Positions 61,625-64,000 of a stretch of 64,000 nt of DNA are shown piece by piece. The position numbers and the translations under genes are program-made. The DNA is from Vicinamibacterales bacterium (GTDB lineage Bacteria; Acidobacteriota; Vicinamibacteria; Vicinamibacterales; UBA8438). The number at the start of each line of letters is the position of its first letter. The first letter of the stretch is position 1. The stretch covers positions 22,594-86,593 of the forward strand of contig CALLXD010000037.1 of NCBI GenBank assembly GCA_937766455.1, in the 5' to 3' direction. The notes beneath the pieces are model-generated. The model saw only the letters and a list, made by a program, of their open reading frames with translations, was not told where the DNA came from and did no database searches.

Positions 61625-62517
61625 CGAACGCGCTTGGCTCGCTGTCGAAAGAACCGCATGAGCCGATCCGCATACGGGTGGTCGGTCGTAATCCTCGACG
61701 ACGTCGACCCGACTCTTGCGGAACTGCCGCTCGCGAGCGGTCAGCTTCTCGGCGACGTCGGCTTTTTTAAACGCAGCGCGGGAAGGCCGGGATCGGAGAC
61801 ATCGACCGTCACGTGTTCTCCCGTTTCGGCATCCTCGAGTTCGAGATACCCGACAGGTGGGGAGTTGGCGTTCCCGCGGGTCACTCATCCGGATCGCCAC
61901 GGTGTCATGGCGACGACCAGCCACGGCCAATGCCTTCTCGTAACCGTCACCGAGAAAGTCGGAGACGACGAACACGACGGCACGCCGTCGCACCACGCGG
62001 GCCAGATATTGCAACGCACCCGTGATGTCTGTGCCGCGCCCCTCGGGTTCGTGATAGAGCAGTTCGCGCAGTACCCGGAGCACGTGTTTCCTGCCTTTTC
62101 GGGGCGGCACGAATTTTTCGATACGGTCGGAAGCAATGATGAGCCCCACCTTGTCGTTGTTCCTGGTCGCGGCGGAACGCGAGCAACGGCGCAGATCTCG
62201 ACCGCGACCTCTCCCTTCCACGCGACCGCGGCTGAACCGAACTCACCGGACGCGCTCACGTCCACCACCAGCATCACCGTCAGCTCGCGCTCCTCGTCGA
62301 ACACCTTCACGAAAGGCGCGCCCGTCACGCGCCGTCACGTTCCAGTCGATGGCCGCGAATGTCGTCGCCGTGCTGGGTACTCCCGCACCTCGGCGAAGTT
62401 CATCCCGCGCCCCTTGAACACCGAGTGGTAACTCGCCGGGAGAACACCTCGTTCACCAAGTCCGCGGGTCGCAATCTCGACCCGCCGCACCTGCTTGAGA
62501 ATCTCGCGCGGAATCAT
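61621..62517 (-). pseudogene. DUF58 domain protein of the MoxR/Bat operon, many frameshifts as printed
   Basis: The start is MIPREILKQVRRVEIATRGL at 62517, and GRGMNFAEVREY, APFVKVFDEERELTVMLVVD, VGLIIASDRIEKFVPPRKGR and VVFVVSDFLGDGYEKAL follow in shifted frames; the end ADRLMRFFRQRAKRVR stops at 61621. All segments are conserved DUF58 sequence, so the gene was intact in function recently. At least five one-base insertions are needed. DUF58 proteins work with MoxR and VWA proteins as part of this cluster. Consensus insertion errors are the most likely cause. Confidence 0.75.
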
Positions 62518-62524
62518 TGCTTTC

Positions 62525-62720
62525 GTCGGGGCGATGCCCCGAACCCCGCGCGGTCGCTGCGCGGGGGGCCCCAAGTGCCCCACTCCGCGACCGCGGGGGC
62601 GCGCATTGTCGCGCGCGCATTGCTCAGTCGGGGCGCTGCCCCGCACCCCTCGCGGACGCTGCGCGGGGACCCCCAGGTGCCCCACTCCGCGACCGCGGGG
62701 CGCGCATTGTCGCGCGCCCC
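62525..62720. repeat. Two tandem copies of a GC-rich ~95-bp repeat between moxR and DUF58 genes
   Basis: Copy 1 begins at 62525 and copy 2 at 62627, both with GTCGGGGCG. They share GTGCCCCACTCCGCGACCGC and CGCGCATTGTCGCGCG. Each copy contains short palindromes (GGGGC-GCTG-CCCC, CGCGC-N6-CGCG). It is intergenic, in front of the DUF58 gene start on the minus strand. Similar to REP-type intergenic elements, but no match can be claimed. Confidence 0.75.
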
Positions 62721-62779
62721 AGGTCTCGTCCCCATACCTGGTCTGGAGCCTGCCTCGAACCTGTCGTGGGTTGTGTGTG

Positions 62780-63804
62780 TCATGGCACTTCGATGCTGTT
62801 GAGGACACGGTTCGCGACGTCGTCGGCGGTCATCTCCTCCGCCTCCGCCTCGTACGTCACGAGAACCCGGTGCCGGAGCACATCCAGGCCCATGGAACGC
62901 GCACATCATCCGGCGTCACGAAGCCCGCGCCGCTGCAGGAACGCGTGGGCCCGCGCCGCCTTCGCCAGACAGATCGTCGCGCTGCGGCGACGCCCCGAAC
63001 GCGATCAAGCTCCGTCAGGTCGCCCAGGCCGTGCGCCGCAGGGCTCCCGTGTCGCCAACACGAGATCGACGATGTAACGCTCGACCTGCGGATCCATGTA
63101 GATCATCTGGACCGCTTCGCAGCACGCGCGCGAAGGATTTCGTCCGGCTTCGACCACCGGCATTGACCTTGCCGGGCCCGGACCGGCCGCCATGCGCCGC
63201 ATGATCTCCAGCTCTTCATGCACCGGTCTGGGTAACTCGACCGCCAGAGTTTGAGCATGAACCGGTCGCTGCTGGGCCTCGGGCAGCGGGTACGTCCCCT
63301 CCTGCTCGATCGGGTTCTGCGTGGCGAGCACGAAGAACGGGTCCGAGCGGATCGTGGCGATCGCGGCCGACGGTCACCTGTCGCTCCTGCATCGCCTCGA
63401 GCAACGCGGCCTGCGCCTTGGCCGGTGAGCGGTTGATCTCGTCGGCCAGGATGATGTTCGCGAAGATCGGGCCCTTCTGCGGGTCTTGAACTCCTGAGTG
63501 CTGTCGGGTCGTAGATCAGCGTCCCGATCAGGTCGGCCGGGAGCAGGTCAGGCGTGAACTGGAGACGCCGGAACGTCGTGTCGACCGCGCTCCGCCAGCG
63601 TCTGCACGGTCAGCGTCTTCGCCAGACCGGGCACGCCCTCCATCAAGCACGTGTCCGTCCGCGAGCATGACCGATCAGCAGGCGCTCGATCATGTAGTCC
63701 TGGCCGACAATGACCTTGCCCACCTCGTCGAGCAGCCGGCTGACAAAGGCGCTTTCAGTGTGGATGCGCTGCTGAATCGCTTCGATGTCGTGATGCATGG
63801 GCAT
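62780..63804 (-). pseudogene. moxR: MoxR family AAA ATPase, many frameshifts as printed
   Basis: Begins at MPMHHDIEAIQQRIHTES (ATG 63804) and ends ANRVLNSIEVP at a stop at 62780. Conserved MoxR parts are recognisable in changing frames: EVGKVIVGQDYMIERLLIG, LMEGVPGLAKTLTVQTL (Walker A), [38 protein letters not shown] (Walker B), MQERQVTVG, and [19 protein letters not shown]. At least five single-base changes, mostly insertions, are needed. MoxR chaperone-like ATPases act with the VWA proteins encoded next to them. It is the first gene of the operon. Confidence 0.8.
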
Positions 63805-63870
63805 GGTGTTGAGTATGTGTCCTTTCGCTCCGGGGCACTTGCGTCGGCGAATCCGGTTGGCCGAGCCTAC

Positions 63871-63900
63871 ATTTTACGGGCGTTGCAGTCGCTACCTCAA
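63871..63900 (-). promoter_or_regulatory. Candidate sigma-70 promoter for the moxR/bat operon
   Basis: On the minus strand TTGAGG (63895-63900) and TAAAAT (63871-63876) are 18 bases apart, about 67 bases before the moxR ATG. No terminator is seen further upstream within the window. Confidence 0.5.
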
Positions 63901-64000
63901 GAACCTCAGACGCTGAGCCCCGGAAGAAGGTTGGTCCACATGGGGCTGGGTCACCCCACCGTGGCCGAATTCGCGCTTGGCTATCGGTCCCGGAAGCCGG

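Noticed and set aside
1..64000. tRNA, rRNA, CRISPR or mobile element genes
   Set aside because: No cloverleaf, no spaced identical repeats in series, and no transposase or integrase sequence was seen. The two repeats reported are pairs only.

Overview
This 64 kb window is GC-rich, densely coded bacterial chromosome with no rRNA, tRNA, CRISPR array, insertion sequence or phage genes that I can see. The load of exported peptidases (M28, M14, M1, M16, M48, S1C), the DUF2911 and DUF2330 proteins, a lipase-maturation-factor-like protein, a PQQ-type beta-propeller and the MoxR/Bat cluster suggest an Acidobacteriota genome, possibly Vicinamibacteria. That is inference from gene content; there is no marker gene to prove it.

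Layout. 1-3 kb: end of an M28 peptidase, a lipoprotein lipase-like hydrolase, and a GTPase with a hydrophobic tail. 3-6.7 kb (minus): a HupE/UreJ-type metal transporter with an anchored partner, then an ECF sigma / zinc-finger anti-sigma / two-gene operon. 6.8-9.3 kb: a PQQ-like propeller and a redoxin split by an in-frame TGA. 9.3-12.4 kb: methionine genes metX-metY plus a CoA-binding protein. 12.4-19.1 kb: OsmC protein, flavoprotein, Ste24-like M48 protease, class I fumarase, DUF2911 protein, HugZ-like protein. 19.9-22.9 kb: complete tripartite tricarboxylate transporter (TctC-TctB-TctA). 22.9-30.1 kb (minus): a MutS-family ATPase, an M14 carboxypeptidase and a Moco-sulfurase-like aminotransferase. 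30-37 kb: methyltransferase, membrane proteins, S1C protease, MBL hydrolase, thioredoxin. 37-50 kb: M1 and M16 peptidases, DedA protein, transketolase-like enzyme, sialidase-like propeller, SprT-like protein, class C beta-lactamase-like hydrolase. 50-54 kb: an orphan ribbon-helix-helix protein, a fused RnfD/NqrB-like + DUF2330 ORF, an aminotransferase. 54-63.8 kb (minus): one long operon moxR - DUF58 - DUF4381-like - batA - batB - batC - batD - batE - tfoX-like - udk-like - small helical protein, read from high to low coordinates.

The most notable find is the gene at 8132-9277. Its frame is continuous through a TGA at the redox-active position (WASW-U-GCR), and a 6-bp hairpin with a CGGGU loop lies 14 nt after the TGA, as expected of a bacterial SECIS element. 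I read it as a selenoprotein. No selA/B/C/D gene is in the window.

Quality caveat. Several genes are broken as printed: the lipase-maturation-factor-like gene, the S1C protease, the M1 aminopeptidase, and moxR/DUF58/DUF4381-like. Nearly every break I could reconstruct needs removal of one extra base, often in a homopolymer, and density is very high from 61.2 to 63.8 kb. Consensus insertion errors are a simpler explanation than decay. No stretch longer than 300 bases lacks a gene.
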